From Micromonospora cabrerizensis (GTDB lineage Bacteria > Actinomycetota > Actinomycetes > Mycobacteriales > Micromonosporaceae): DNA of 64,000 nucleotides. Of this stretch, positions 27,193 through 36,101 are shown one piece after another; position 1 is the first letter of the stretch; each line of letters begins with the position of its first letter. The position numbers were made by a program, and so were the translations under genes. The notes under the pieces were generated by a model. It did not search any database. It saw only the letters and a list, made by a program, of their open reading frames with translations, and was not told the DNA's origin. The stretch covers positions 1 through 64,000 of the forward strand of contig NZ_JAKKFI010000051.1 in the NCBI RefSeq assembly GCF_022230955.1, read 5' to 3'.

Positions 27193-27582
27193 ATTCCTGC
27201 CTGCCTTCTGGGTGGGGACTTCTAAGGCCTCGCTATGTGCTTCGCCAAGCAGTTGCTGGGTCGTTCAGGCGTGTTGCCGGGCGTCGCGGGGGCCGATCCG
27301 AGGACCGGCGTCACGAGTACGCCGCGGTGTGCTGGGTCTTCATGCCATCGAGAGGTCGGTCGGTCCGTCTGCGGCCCGGTGACGAACCGAGCAGGACGTC
27401 GAGCATGCTCATGGAGCTTCAGGTGATCGAAGCGGAGCGATGGCGGGCGGCCCCGCGACGGTGCAGGATGGCGGGCGTCCGTCACTTTTCCTATACGATC
27501 GGGTGGGGGGCGTCAGCATGTCGCAGCGTGGTGACTGATGTCAATAGGTTCCCGAAGGCGCAAGAGAGGACCTCACGTCACG
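27193..27582. other. divergent promoter region, ABC operon / GntR gene
   Basis: Holds the opposing promoters of the importer operon (minus) and the GntR gene (plus). A slightly AT-richer patch with CCTATACGATCGG lies near 27490 and is the best place to look for a regulator site; I could not find a convincing full palindrome. No gene recognised. Confidence 0.5.
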
Positions 27583-28326
27583 ATGGACGACGAAGCGATG
27601 ATCGCGCGGGGCCGTAGGGCCGTGGCGGGCGGAACGGCGCCGGGAAGATCTGGTGGCCGGCTGGCCGACGAGGTGTACGACACGCTGCTCGGACAGCTGA
27701 TGTCGCTACGGATCGAGCCTGGCTCCCGCGTCACGATCGACGTCCTGGCGCGTGAGCTGGGGGTCTCGCAGACGCCGATCCGAGACGCTCTGAACCGCAT
27801 GGAGGCCGAGGGTCTGGTCGTGCGTGTGCCCCATGCCGGCTATCGCATTCCCCCCCAGATCACCCGTCATCGATTCGAGGACATGCTCGAGGTCCGCCTG
27901 CTCCTCGAACCGGCAGCGGCGCGCCGATCTGCCGAACGCGCATCCTCGGAGCAGGTGGCCGGTCTGCGACGGATGCTGGAGGAGATGGCGGAGCTGGAGG
28001 GAGGCAAGGGGCCCACCGCCTATGGCGCCTTCGGGCTGCGCGACGCCGCCTTTCACGATCTCGTCGCCCTGAGCGCGGAGAACCAGGTCATCCGTGAAGC
28101 GCTGGCTCGCCTGCACAGCCACGTGCACCTCTTCCGGCTTCACCACGACACCCAGGTCACTCACCTGGCCATGGCCGAGCACGAGGATGTGGTGGCCGCG
28201 ATCGCCGCTCGGGACCCCGACGCCGCCGCCTACGCGATGCGTCGGCACATCCTGCGGTCCGGCGAGCGTTTCCGGCGGTTGTTCGACGAGGTCGAGGGCG
28301 CGGACGGAATGGCGGTAGAGGCTTGA
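27583..28326 (+). CDS. GntR-family (FCD/FadR-type) regulator
   Basis: A 247-residue transcription factor. The winged HTH is at about 30-95: LADEVYDTLLGQLMSLRIEP, then ARELGVSQTPIRDALNRMEA and LVVRVPHAGYRI. The C-terminal FCD domain has the expected metal-binding residues in LRDAAFHDLV, LHSHVHLFRLHH, EHEDVVAAI and MRRHIL. Divergent from the importer operon and upstream of DJ-1 and hydrolase genes, it very likely controls this catabolic locus in response to an acidic or alcoholic metabolite. ATG 27583 is used; ATG 27538 is in frame but adds a basic tail. Confidence 0.9.
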   Translation: MDDEAMIARGRRAVAGGTAPGRSGGRLADEVYDTLLGQLMSLRIEPGSRVTIDVLARELGVSQTPIRDALNRMEAEGLVVRVPHAGYRIPPQITRHRFEDMLEVRLLLEPAAARRSAERASSEQVAGLRRMLEEMAELEGGKGPTAYGAFGLRDAAFHDLVALSAENQVIREALARLHSHVHLFRLHHDTQVTHLAMAEHEDVVAAIAARDPDAAAYAMRRHILRSGERFRRLFDEVEGADGMAVEA

Positions 28327-28417
28327 CGGGCACGCTGGGCCGAGGAATGCTAACGCAATCCTGATCGGATCGGATTGGATCCACCTCACCACGCCCCCCA
28401 GATGCGAGGAGAAGCAG

Positions 28418-28987
28418 GTGCCCCGAGCGCTGCTCCTGACCGGCGACGCCGCCGAGGAGCTCGACACCATGTATCCCTACTACCGCGTGCAGGAGGGCGG
28501 CTGGGACGTCGACGTCTCGTCACGGACGATGCGTGACGTGCAACTGGTCATCCACGAGTTCGACCCCAACTCCGACGCCTACGTGGAGAAGAACGGCCGG
28601 AAGCTGCCGGTCGACGTGCCCTGGGCCGAGGTCGACGTCGAGCGCTATGACGCCCTCATCATTCCCGGGGGACGTGCCCCCGAGTGGATCCGGGTCGACG
28701 CCGACGTCAGGCGCATCACCGAGCACTTCTTCGCGCGCAACCTCCCCATCGCGCTGGTGTGCCACGGCGCGCAGGTGCCAGCGGTGTACGGGCTGCTGAA
28801 GGGTCGGAAGACGGCGTGCTTTCCCCCCATCACCGGTGACATGGAGAACGCGGGCGCGACGGTCATCGACGCCCCGGACGTCGTGGACGGCAACCTCGTC
28901 TCCTGTCGGGGGTGGCCCGACATGCCGCAGTTCGGCAGGGCGATGATGGAGCTCTTCTCGAAGTCCGTCAGCCCCACCTCGGCATGA
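28418..28987 (+). CDS. DJ-1/PfpI-family protein
   Basis: A 189-residue class I glutamine amidotransferase-like protein. The nucleophile elbow is ALVCHGAQVPA (Cys near 115), with YDALIIPGGRAPEW ahead of it supplying the expected glycine-rich turn. Family members act as deglycases, glyoxalases or hydrolases; the acidic partner is likely the Glu in the N-terminal MLLTGDAAEELD-like strand. GTG 28418 has GAGGAGAAG upstream. It lies between the GntR gene and the alpha/beta hydrolase, 19 bp before the latter, consistent with one catabolic operon. Confidence 0.85.
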   Translation: MPRALLLTGDAAEELDTMYPYYRVQEGGWDVDVSSRTMRDVQLVIHEFDPNSDAYVEKNGRKLPVDVPWAEVDVERYDALIIPGGRAPEWIRVDADVRRITEHFFARNLPIALVCHGAQVPAVYGLLKGRKTACFPPITGDMENAGATVIDAPDVVDGNLVSCRGWPDMPQFGRAMMELFSKSVSPTSA

Positions 28988-29006
28988 GCACACCTGGCCC
29001 GCCCCT

Positions 29007-29855
29007 GTGACGGCACTGCGAACCGTCACAGTCGACGGCTCTCCCGTCCAGGTCCTGGAAGGCGGCACCGGGCCCGCGGTGCTGATGCTGCACGGCTCCG
29101 GACCCGGCACAACCGGGTCCGGCGCCTGGGCAACGACGGCGCAGGCGCTGGGCACGTCCTGGCGCCTGGTGGCTCCTGACCAGGCGGGGTTTGGCCGTAC
29201 ACCTGTCCCGGCGGGCTCCAGGGGTGGGCTCCGGCTGTGGACGGAGCAGGCGGCGGGCCTGATGGATGCTCTCGGCATCGAGTACTACGCCGTGGTGGGT
29301 CACTCCATGGGCGGTGCCGTGGCGCTGGCGTTGGCGGCCGCACGCCCCCAGCAGGTCACCCGTGTCGTGGCGGTCGCGACGATGGGCGCGCCCGGGGCGC
29401 CGCTGTCCCCCGAGCTCGACGCGGTCTGGGCCGCCCCCGCCGGCCCGCTCGGGGCACGAGACATGCTGAGTCGCCTCGTCTTCGACCAGGCGCTCGTGAC
29501 CGATTCGGCCGTCGATGCCCGTGCGGCTGCGATGCGAGCGGGGGAGGGCGCTTTCGCGTCGTTGTTTCCTCCACCCAGGGCACGATGGGTAGACAAGCTC
29601 ACCCTCTCGGCGCAGACGTTGGCGGCGGTGCGCGCGCCCGTGCTGCTCGTTCACGGCGCCGAGGACCGAGTCACCCCGCTCGAGACGGCGGCCCAGCCCC
29701 TGCTCGCACACCTGACCGATGTCCGTCTGCACGTGCTCGGCCGATGCGGGCACGTGCCGGCGATCGAGCACCCGCACGAGTTCAGGCAACTGCTGTCGTG
29801 CTTCCTCCGCCAGGACGTTCGAATCCGGCCGTCCCAGACAGACGAGAAGCCCTGA
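29007..29855 (+). CDS. alpha/beta hydrolase, meta-cleavage-product hydrolase type
   Basis: A 282-residue alpha/beta hydrolase. The oxyanion loop HGSGPGTTGSGAW is near 32, the nucleophile elbow VVGHSMGGAVAL near 98 (Ser), the acid in HGAEDRVTPLE near 218, and the histidine in GRCGHVPAIEHP near 249. The HGSGPG signature is typical of MhpC/BphD/TodF C-C hydrolases that cleave ring-fission products. GTG 29007. Together with DJ-1, Fe-ADH and ALDH it suggests breakdown of an aromatic or alicyclic compound, but the ring-cleavage enzyme is not in this window. Confidence 0.85.
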   Translation: MTALRTVTVDGSPVQVLEGGTGPAVLMLHGSGPGTTGSGAWATTAQALGTSWRLVAPDQAGFGRTPVPAGSRGGLRLWTEQAAGLMDALGIEYYAVVGHSMGGAVALALAAARPQQVTRVVAVATMGAPGAPLSPELDAVWAAPAGPLGARDMLSRLVFDQALVTDSAVDARAAAMRAGEGAFASLFPPPRARWVDKLTLSAQTLAAVRAPVLLVHGAEDRVTPLETAAQPLLAHLTDVRLHVLGRCGHVPAIEHPHEFRQLLSCFLRQDVRIRPSQTDEKP

Positions 29856-30047
29856 CCAGTGAGAACGCCGGCCAGGGCTGTGAGTTGGTGCGCCGCGGCT
29901 CACGGCTTGTCGCACTCACGTCCGTACTCGTGCAGGTTCTTGCCGGGCACCCTGCCCGCTGTGCACCACTGAGCGGCCCTGCCGCGGCCCGACGCCCGCA
30001 ACGGCAGATGAGATTCCCGTTCGGACCGTCGAGCGATGCTGCCGGCG

Positions 30048-30182
30048 TCAGCGCCCGGTGGGCACGATGTTTGAGGAATGCCCGTTCTGCTCGTCGCGCT
30101 TCAGGCGCTTCGCAGTCTGCTTCTCCTTGATCGTCTTGCCCTTCTTCTTGACGTTCGCCTTGGTCGTCGAGTCCTTGGACAT
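30048..30182 (-). CDS. 44-residue lysine-rich small protein
   Basis: A short gene easily missed: MSKDSTTKANVKKKGKTIKE continues KQTAKRLKRDEQNGHSS and ends IVPTGR. ATG 30182 has a perfect AGGAGG eight bases upstream and the stop is at 30048. The strongly basic, Lys-rich, disordered composition looks like a nucleic-acid-associated or ribosome-associated small protein. I recall similar uncharacterised short proteins in actinobacteria but no function. Confidence 0.7.
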   Translation of the reverse strand: MSKDSTTKANVKKKGKTIKEKQTAKRLKRDEQNGHSSNIVPTGR

Positions 30183-30499
30183 GATCGAACCTCCTGGAGC
30201 AGGTCGGTGAACGTGCAGCGTGTTACTCGCCTGATTGCGGCGCGCAGGTGACGGAAGACCCGCGCGGCGGGCGCGAGGTCTTCACTGCACAGCGACCCTA
30301 CGCTCTTCCAGCTCTTACCGACGTTGAGAAGTGGACCGCCGGTAGGCGGGTCGTGATGGACCTGGGCCACGGCGGTGGCTGCTGCGGCGGCATCTGGCCG
30401 ACCGATAGGTCCGGTCGGGTGCACCCCGGCGGACGGTGATCCCGGATGTCAGTCGCGGATGGCACAATCCCGCTCACTGCCCGGCGGGAGGAGATCAAC
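30183..30499. other. intergenic region, nothing recognised
   Basis: Divergent region between the small Lys-rich gene and the DUF4132 cluster. A 63-codon open frame at 30248-30439 lacks a ribosome site and has no recognisable sequence. Promoters in both directions are presumed. Confidence 0.45.
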
Positions 30500-31374
30500 A
30501 TGGGCTGGCTGGCGGCTGGTGTCGACTATGAGGTGAGCCTGGAACGCGGGAAGGTGATCGCGCGTAACCGCCAGGGCAGGCTGCTCAAAAGCCTACCGAA
30601 AGCGTTGCGTGACACCGACGCGGTGGTCGGCTTGCGGCAGCTCTCGGAGTGGTTGAAGCGGCACGAAGTTTCCTGCCGGCGGGAGGTCGAGCAGTGGATG
30701 GTGCGGTCGCTGCCCGTGCCGACCACCGTGATCTGCGAGGTGTGGGCAGACGAGGCATGGCGGACGTCGCTGCGTGATCTGGTCGTCGTGCCGATCGACG
30801 ATGCGGGGGATGGGACACCGACCGCGCCGGGCTGCTGCGTGACGCGGACCCTGAGAAGGGTCTCGGTGTGGTGGACCTGGACGGCGAGAGCGGCCGGCTC
30901 ACCGCCGTGCAGGTCGTCCTACCGCACCCGGTTCGCCTGCCCGACCTGACAGATCTGCGGGAGTTCGCCGCGGACCTGGGGGTGCGCCAGGAGACGCTAC
31001 AGCTGTTCCGGGAGGTGTGGGCGCAGCCGGAGTCACACGACGAGCGGCGGCGCGAACTGTCTCGTTACGCCGGGGCCCGCTACAAGGAGTTGCGCCATGT
31101 GCAGGCGCGGACGACGTCGGCGGGCTACCGCGTGCAGGGTGGCGCCGCGTCGGTGCGGGTGTGGGAGGACGGCGTCCCGGTGGTCGCGTCGGTGTGGATC
31201 GGCGAGGGCGATCCGCTGTACGAAACCGAGACCGGCCCAGTCCATTTCACCGGTCCGGAGGGCGAGGCGGTGGCGTTGGCGGCGGTGGGGCCGGTGGCGT
31301 GGTCGGAAGGAATGCGGATGGCGGCGAATCTTCACGCCGGACGAATTGTCGACGAGGACGGTGAGCGGGCGTGA
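30500..31374 (+). pseudogene. small first gene of DUF4132/MoxR cluster, frameshifted
   Basis: Reading starts at ATG 30500 (GGAGGAG eight bases upstream): MGWLAAGVDYEVSLERGKV and so on to VVVPIDDAG near 30808. Here the sequence shifts at a GGGGG run (30805-30809); the natural continuation WDTDRAGLLRDADPEKGLG lies in the -1 frame and runs to the stop at 31374, ending IVDEDGERA. Together they make a protein of about 290 residues. One G is missing relative to an open frame, so this is a point frameshift, a sequence error, or possibly programmed -1 slippage on the G run. The end overlaps the next gene by GTGA, showing the downstream half is genuine coding sequence. Function: accessory of the DUF4132 protein. 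Confidence 0.7.
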
Positions 31375-34300
31375 GTGAGGCGCTGTTGGAGGCGGGGGCG
31401 ATCCTGCCTGGCGGTGAGGCGCAGACCGGACGTGATGTGGTGACCGCGCGTCGCTACACCCATCCGGCTCTCACCGGTCGGACCGTCGTCCGTCTGGCCG
31501 GGGCGACCCTGGGCGAGGCTGAGGACCTCTCGATGGAGTTCCTCGGATTCGGCCGTACCGCCGAGCCGACCCCGGTCGGCACGGCCCGGCGGCAGTCGCT
31601 CGGCTTCCCGGCCTGGGCTCTGATCAATGATCCGGCGAATGGCCGGCATGCGCTGGCGATGGTCAAGGACATGGCTCGGCTCGCGCGAACGGCCGCTTCC
31701 AAGCCGGGTAACGCCCGCGAGGGTTATCAGCAGCTTGCTGCCCGGCTGGGTGCGGCGGCGCCGCATTTCCTGCCGACGTTCTGGGAGGAAGCCGGGCGGG
31801 CGTTCCGCGCCGCCGACAATGCCCGGATGGCCGGCGGGTGCTTCGCCGACGCCCGGCGTGCCGAGCAGGTGCACGGGCTGCCAGTGGACGAGGAGCGGCT
31901 GCGGGAGGTGCATCTGGAGTTCGCCTTCGCGGGTGCGCTGACGGCGAAGATGCTGACCGAGTACTCCCGTGCGGTCGCGACGCGGCGGCCGGCGCCTGAG
32001 GCGTACGACCTGGTGCGGACCCTTGCCGTTCGTCGCGTCGCTGGCGGGCTGCCGCCGTACGCCGGGATGGCGGAGGATCTGCGGCGGCTGGCAAAGGCCG
32101 CCGGCGTGGACGTCGAGGAACAGGCCGAGGCGGTGGTGCGGCAGTTGCTGGCGTTCCCCGCGATGGCGCGCTCGAGCGAGGCGGTGTGGAAGGCGTACCG
32201 CAAACCCCTGGTGCGGCTGGCCGGGCACGACCCGGCGGTGCGCTCGCGGTTGGTGGAGATCTTCCCCGAGCCGCCCGGTTGGTCCACGGACGTCACCGAC
32301 TTCTGGCTGGAGCTGCTGGACGCGGCGGGCACGCTCGATCTGCTGCGGGACGAGGCGGCGACGGTGTCCGCGGCGCGGTGGCTGGAGCGGCTGATGGCGC
32401 TGCGGGAACGGCGCAGCCGGCGTCGTTGTGAGCGGCTCATCCGCGTAGTGGCGGACCTGGTGCCGCGGCTGCGGGCGGAGGGCCGGCCGGTGACGTTGTG
32501 GAGCGGCTTCGCCCACCGGGCCGACCTGGACGTTCTCGACGTGTGCCTGGCTGGTGGGGTACCGGTGGTGATCGACACCGACGGCGGTGGGTTCAACGTG
32601 TCTCCCTGGGTGCACGACGTCGGCCCCGGCCGGCGGGACCTGCGTGCCGTGGCTGCCGACCCCAGGTGCCGGGTCCTGCTTGCGCGGGGTGCCGCCGACG
32701 CCCTGTCGGAGTTGCACAACAGGCAGGGGTCGGGGCCACTGCCGGCGCGGTTGGTCACCGAGACGCTGGGAACGGCCGGGCTGCGGGAGGTGCTGTCCGA
32801 GCTGCTCGTCGAACGGGCTGCCCGGGTGCCGGAGGGGACTCTGATCGGCCTGGACGAGGCGTTGTCCCAGCTGGCGGCCGTGTGGTCGCCCGCCGGTGTG
32901 GCGTTGGCGCCGGACGCGTTCGGTGCCTTGGCGGCGGTCGACGTGCCTGCGGTACTCGCCCGGTCACTGCGAGCCGGCCTGGTTGATGAGTTGTCCTGGC
33001 CGGCCTACGAGCAGGTGGCCGAGGACAAGCTCGGCCGACGTTTCGGCGACGCGTGGCCGCAGTTGGTGGTGCACGACAACCGGACGGCGCACATCGTCGA
33101 CGTTGACGCCCCGACCAGCGAACACATCTTCCGGTATCCGCCCTCGGACAGCCCACACGCGCGCAGGTCCTACGCCGACACCACCTGCCGGCTGGTCGAC
33201 GGGCAACTCCTCGTCACCTGGTACAGCACTGACGGCCGGCTCGTCGGCTACTGGTCGGCCGACCCGGACCAGCTGATCGAGCCCGGCCAACTGACGGACC
33301 ACGCCCTGTGGGGCCGCCGGTCGTTGCCGATCCCGTTGCCCGATGGTGCGACGACCACGGGCAGTCGGCCCTGGCACGCCGGGGACACCCGCAGTCCGGC
33401 CGCGTCGTATCCGGTCGCTGGTGACGGGGTCTCGTTCTGGCGGTGTGAACGGCCCACCGACCCGACGCCCGAGGATCGGCGCTGGCGGGAGTACGACCCG
33501 GCGACGGGCGAGGGCGGCCGGCACAGCCTGCCCGCGTTCTTCGCCGCCGACCTGCCCCCGGGCGGGACCCTTCTCGCTGACCTGTGCGAGTTGCGGCCGG
33601 CACCGGCGCGGTTCGCCTCGTCGCCGCTGGGCTGGCACGACGGGCTGGTCGGGTGGCGGGTGACCCGCCTGTCGGACGGCACGCAGGTGGGGGAGGGGGT
33701 CGACGGGCGGCGGGTGTCCTGGCACTCGAGCGTGGTCCGGGCCAGCCGCAACCCGTTCCACGGAGACGCGCTGGTTGCCGGCCTGCGACTACCGGGCAGC
33801 GACGTCGTGTTACCGGTGACCGGGCGGCCCCATCACCGGGGCGAGTTGGAGCTGACCGTCTGGAGTGCCGACGGCCGAGAGCCGGTGGACCGGTGCCGGG
33901 CAACCCGACACATTCCGCCGCTGGCCTGGTGGCACGCACTGGGCCCGCGCGATGCGTCGGGCTCGGCCCGGCTGCGACGGCTCGACGCCGCCGACGCGGC
34001 CCGGTTGATGGCGATCGACGACACCGTCACGAAGTCCACCGAGATCAACGCGGTGGCGCTGGCCATCGTGACCGAGGTGCTGACGGAGGTGACCGACCCG
34101 GTGCTCCGTACCGCCCTCGCGGAGAAGGTGGTGCGCGCGGTACGGCTACGTCGGCGGCTGGAGGGGCTGCCGCAGCTGTTGGCGACCGAAGCGGTCGACG
34201 AGGGCACGGTCGACGCCGTCGCCGATGACGTGCTGCGCACCGCCTGGTCCGGGGTGTTGCCGTCGGAACGGTTCACCTACTACAGCGGTAACGCCCAGAC

Positions 34301-36101
34301 GCGGCGGGAGATCCTCCGGCAGGTCAGCGCGGTCGCCGACCTCCTCGCGGCCGGGACGGTCGAGGACGTACCGCAGGCCAGCCCGACGTGGGTGGGTGCG
34401 CTCGGAGGGCTCGGCGCCCTGGCCGTCCGCGCCGCCGCGCCGGTCACCAGTGAGCAGGACCGCCTTGCGCTGACCCAGTTGCTGTCCACCCTGGCCGGTA
34501 CCGTCTTGGCCGACCCGGCACAGGCGGTGCGGGTGCTCGCCGTGACGTGGAAGGAGGAACCTCCGGAAGGCCACCGGGTCGTTCAGCGCGACGGTGCGCA
34601 GGTCACGGTGCTGCTGCCGGAGCGCGGCTCCACCTGGTACGCCGCGCGGAGCAAGCAGTGGCACCGCACGGCCGTGCAGCTGTCCCCGGACGGGCGGTTC
34701 ACCCCGCCGTCCGGTGCCACGGTCGAGTTGGAAACCGTCGCGGCCGGCTGGCGGGGCACTGATCGCATCAGGGCGTTCTGCCGGTTGCTCACCGAGCAGG
34801 GCCCGGCCCCCTGGCGCGCGGAATGCGTCGACGACCTGGTGGAACGCACCGGCATGACCCGCGCCGAGGCCGCCCTCCTGCTGGCTGGCCTCCCCGGCAT
34901 CGACGACTGGCAGGCGAACTTCCTCACCGCCGACCAACGGCGGACCCTCGGGGTGACCAGCACCTTGGCGCGCGCCGCCCGCGACGCGTTGAAGGCCCTG
35001 TCCTACGGGCACCGGATCGCGCTGGTGGACGCGGCGATGCCGCAGGACCCGGCCGATCTGTGGCGCAAGGGCCCGGACATCGACCGCCTCGCCGCGAGAT
35101 GGCTGGCCCTGCGCGGCGCCCGCGTCGTCATCGGCGAGCAACTGCTCGCCGACGCCACCCGCGTCCTGCCCACAAACCGGGCGGCCGACATCCTCCAGAC
35201 GATCGCCGACCCGGCACCCGAGAGCTGGCTGACCACCGACGGGGAGAGCCAGCCCGGCGACTGGGGCCGACTGGAGACCACCGCCACGAGCGGAACCCCG
35301 TTCGACGGCAACCACCTGTACGGATGCACGGTGGCACTGCTGTGGCTGGCCTACCAGCTGCCCTGGGGCGACCCGATGCGCGATGCTCTGCCCCGAGCGT
35401 TGGAGCTGCTGCGGCAGCGGCTGCGCAACCCGCGGCTGCTGATCGGCGCCGGGCGACACGAGGTGGACGAGCCACCCCAGGTGGGACCGGCGCTGGTGGC
35501 AGGGCACACCTTCCGGGACATGGTCGTGCACCACCTCGCCCCGGCCCGCCTCAGCGGACCGCAGGACCCGGCGGTCAGCTTCATCTCCGGCCCGGTCGCG
35601 GACACGCTGCGGCTGGTGCTCTCACCGGACATCGCCGCTGTCCTGTCCACCCCGGACGGCGCCAGCGGCGACCACCGCGACCCCCGGGTCAGCGCATCCG
35701 ACCTGGTCGACATCGTCGCAGCTCACACCGGCCTCGACCGGGATCCGGCCGCCTACTACCTGCAGCTGCTCGCCCTGCCGAACCCCACCGATGTCAACGT
35801 GCGGGCGTGGAACGCATGGAAGCCCGCGACCCTCAAGCACGCCCAGGCGGCTCTGCTCGACTCCGGACTGGTGGTGGCGGGCAAGCGGGAACGCGCCGGT
35901 CGCGGCGTCTTCCTGCCCGGAGGCTGGCTTGCGGCGAAGAGCCCCAACCTGCCCATAGAGGCCTGGAAGCAGTCGCTGTACCTGTTCCTCAACGGATTGA
36001 CCCTGGTCAACCGTACGACGCCGGAGCTGTTCCGCACGGCATGGGACCGCGTGGCCGCCGGTGACACCCCCCGCTACCTCGACCTGCAGGAGAAGGCGTG
36101 A
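31371..36101 (+). CDS. DUF4132-domain giant protein (MolR/YehI-like)
   Basis: A 1576-residue cytoplasmic protein. The C-terminal third carries the DUF4132 features, ending with WLAAKSPNLPIEAWKQSLYL and NGLTLVNRTTPELFRTAWD. The middle contains beta-rich WD-like strands (GQLLVTWYSTDGRLVGYWSA). It is far longer than a typical housekeeping enzyme and has no signal or membrane segment. In E. coli the homologous YehI is encoded beside the YehL AAA ATPase and YehM and YehP, and the same order is seen here with the MoxR ATPase downstream. Start GTG 31371 overlaps the preceding stop by four bases; its stop overlaps the next ATG (ATGA-like). Molecular role unknown; MoxR-linked chaperone or conflict system is the usual suggestion. 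Confidence 0.8.
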   Translation: MSEALLEAGAILPGGEAQTGRDVVTARRYTHPALTGRTVVRLAGATLGEAEDLSMEFLGFGRTAEPTPVGTARRQSLGFPAWALINDPANGRHALAMVKDMARLARTAASKPGNAREGYQQLAARLGAAAPHFLPTFWEEAGRAFRAADNARMAGGCFADARRAEQVHGLPVDEERLREVHLEFAFAGALTAKMLTEYSRAVATRRPAPEAYDLVRTLAVRRVAGGLPPYAGMAEDLRRLAKAAGVDVEEQAEAVVRQLLAFPAMARSSEAVWKAYRKPLVRLAGHDPAVRSRLVEIFPEPPGWSTDVTDFWLELLDAAGTLDLLRDEAATVSAARWLERLMALRERRSRRRCERLIRVVADLVPRLRAEGRPVTLWSGFAHRADLDVLDVCLAGGVPVVIDTDGGGFNVSPWVHDVGPGRRDLRAVAADPRCRVLLARGAADALSELHNRQGSGPLPARLVTETLGTAGLREVLSELLVERAARVPEGTLIGLDEALSQLAAVWSPAGVALAPDAFGALAAVDVPAVLARSLRAGLVDELSWPAYEQVAEDKLGRRFGDAWPQLVVHDNRTAHIVDVDAPTSEHIFRYPPSDSPHARRSYADTTCRLVDGQLLVTWYSTDGRLVGYWSADPDQLIEPGQLTDHALWGRRSLPIPLPDGATTTGSRPWHAGDTRSPAASYPVAGDGVSFWRCERPTDPTPEDRRWREYDPATGEGGRHSLPAFFAADLPPGGTLLADLCELRPAPARFASSPLGWHDGLVGWRVTRLSDGTQVGEGVDGRRVSWHSSVVRASRNPFHGDALVAGLRLPGSDVVLPVTGRPHHRGELELTVWSADGREPVDRCRATRHIPPLAWWHALGPRDASGSARLRRLDAADAARLMAIDDTVTKSTEINAVALAIVTEVLTEVTDPVLRTALAEKVVRAVRLRRRLEGLPQLLATEAVDEGTVDAVADDVLRTAWSGVLPSERFTYYSGNAQTRREILRQVSAVADLLAAGTVEDVPQASPTWVGALGGLGALAVRAAAPVTSEQDRLALTQLLSTLAGTVLADPAQAVRVLAVTWKEEPPEGHRVVQRDGAQVTVLLPERGSTWYAARSKQWHRTAVQLSPDGRFTPPSGATVELETVAAGWRGTDRIRAFCRLLTEQGPAPWRAECVDDLVERTGMTRAEAALLLAGLPGIDDWQANFLTADQRRTLGVTSTLARAARDALKALSYGHRIALVDAAMPQDPADLWRKGPDIDRLAARWLALRGARVVIGEQLLADATRVLPTNRAADILQTIADPAPESWLTTDGESQPGDWGRLETTATSGTPFDGNHLYGCTVALLWLAYQLPWGDPMRDALPRALELLRQRLRNPRLLIGAGRHEVDEPPQVGPALVAGHTFRDMVVHHLAPARLSGPQDPAVSFISGPVADTLRLVLSPDIAAVLSTPDGASGDHRDPRVSASDLVDIVAAHTGLDRDPAAYYLQLLALPNPTDVNVRAWNAWKPATLKHAQAALLDSGLVVAGKRERAGRGVFLPGGWLAAKSPNLPIEAWKQSLYLFLNGLTLVNRTTPELFRTAWDRVAAGDTPRYLDLQEKA

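Noticed and set aside
30248..30439. 63-codon open frame upstream of the DUF4132 cluster
   Set aside because: No ribosome site and no recognisable sequence.
34146..35534. 462-codon minus-strand open frame inside the DUF4132 gene
   Set aside because: High-GC antisense shadow; the plus-strand frame has the domain features and start overlap.
34823..36064. 413-codon alternative plus-strand frame in the DUF4132 gene
   Set aside because: Arg/Pro/Ala-rich out-of-frame translation, no ribosome site.
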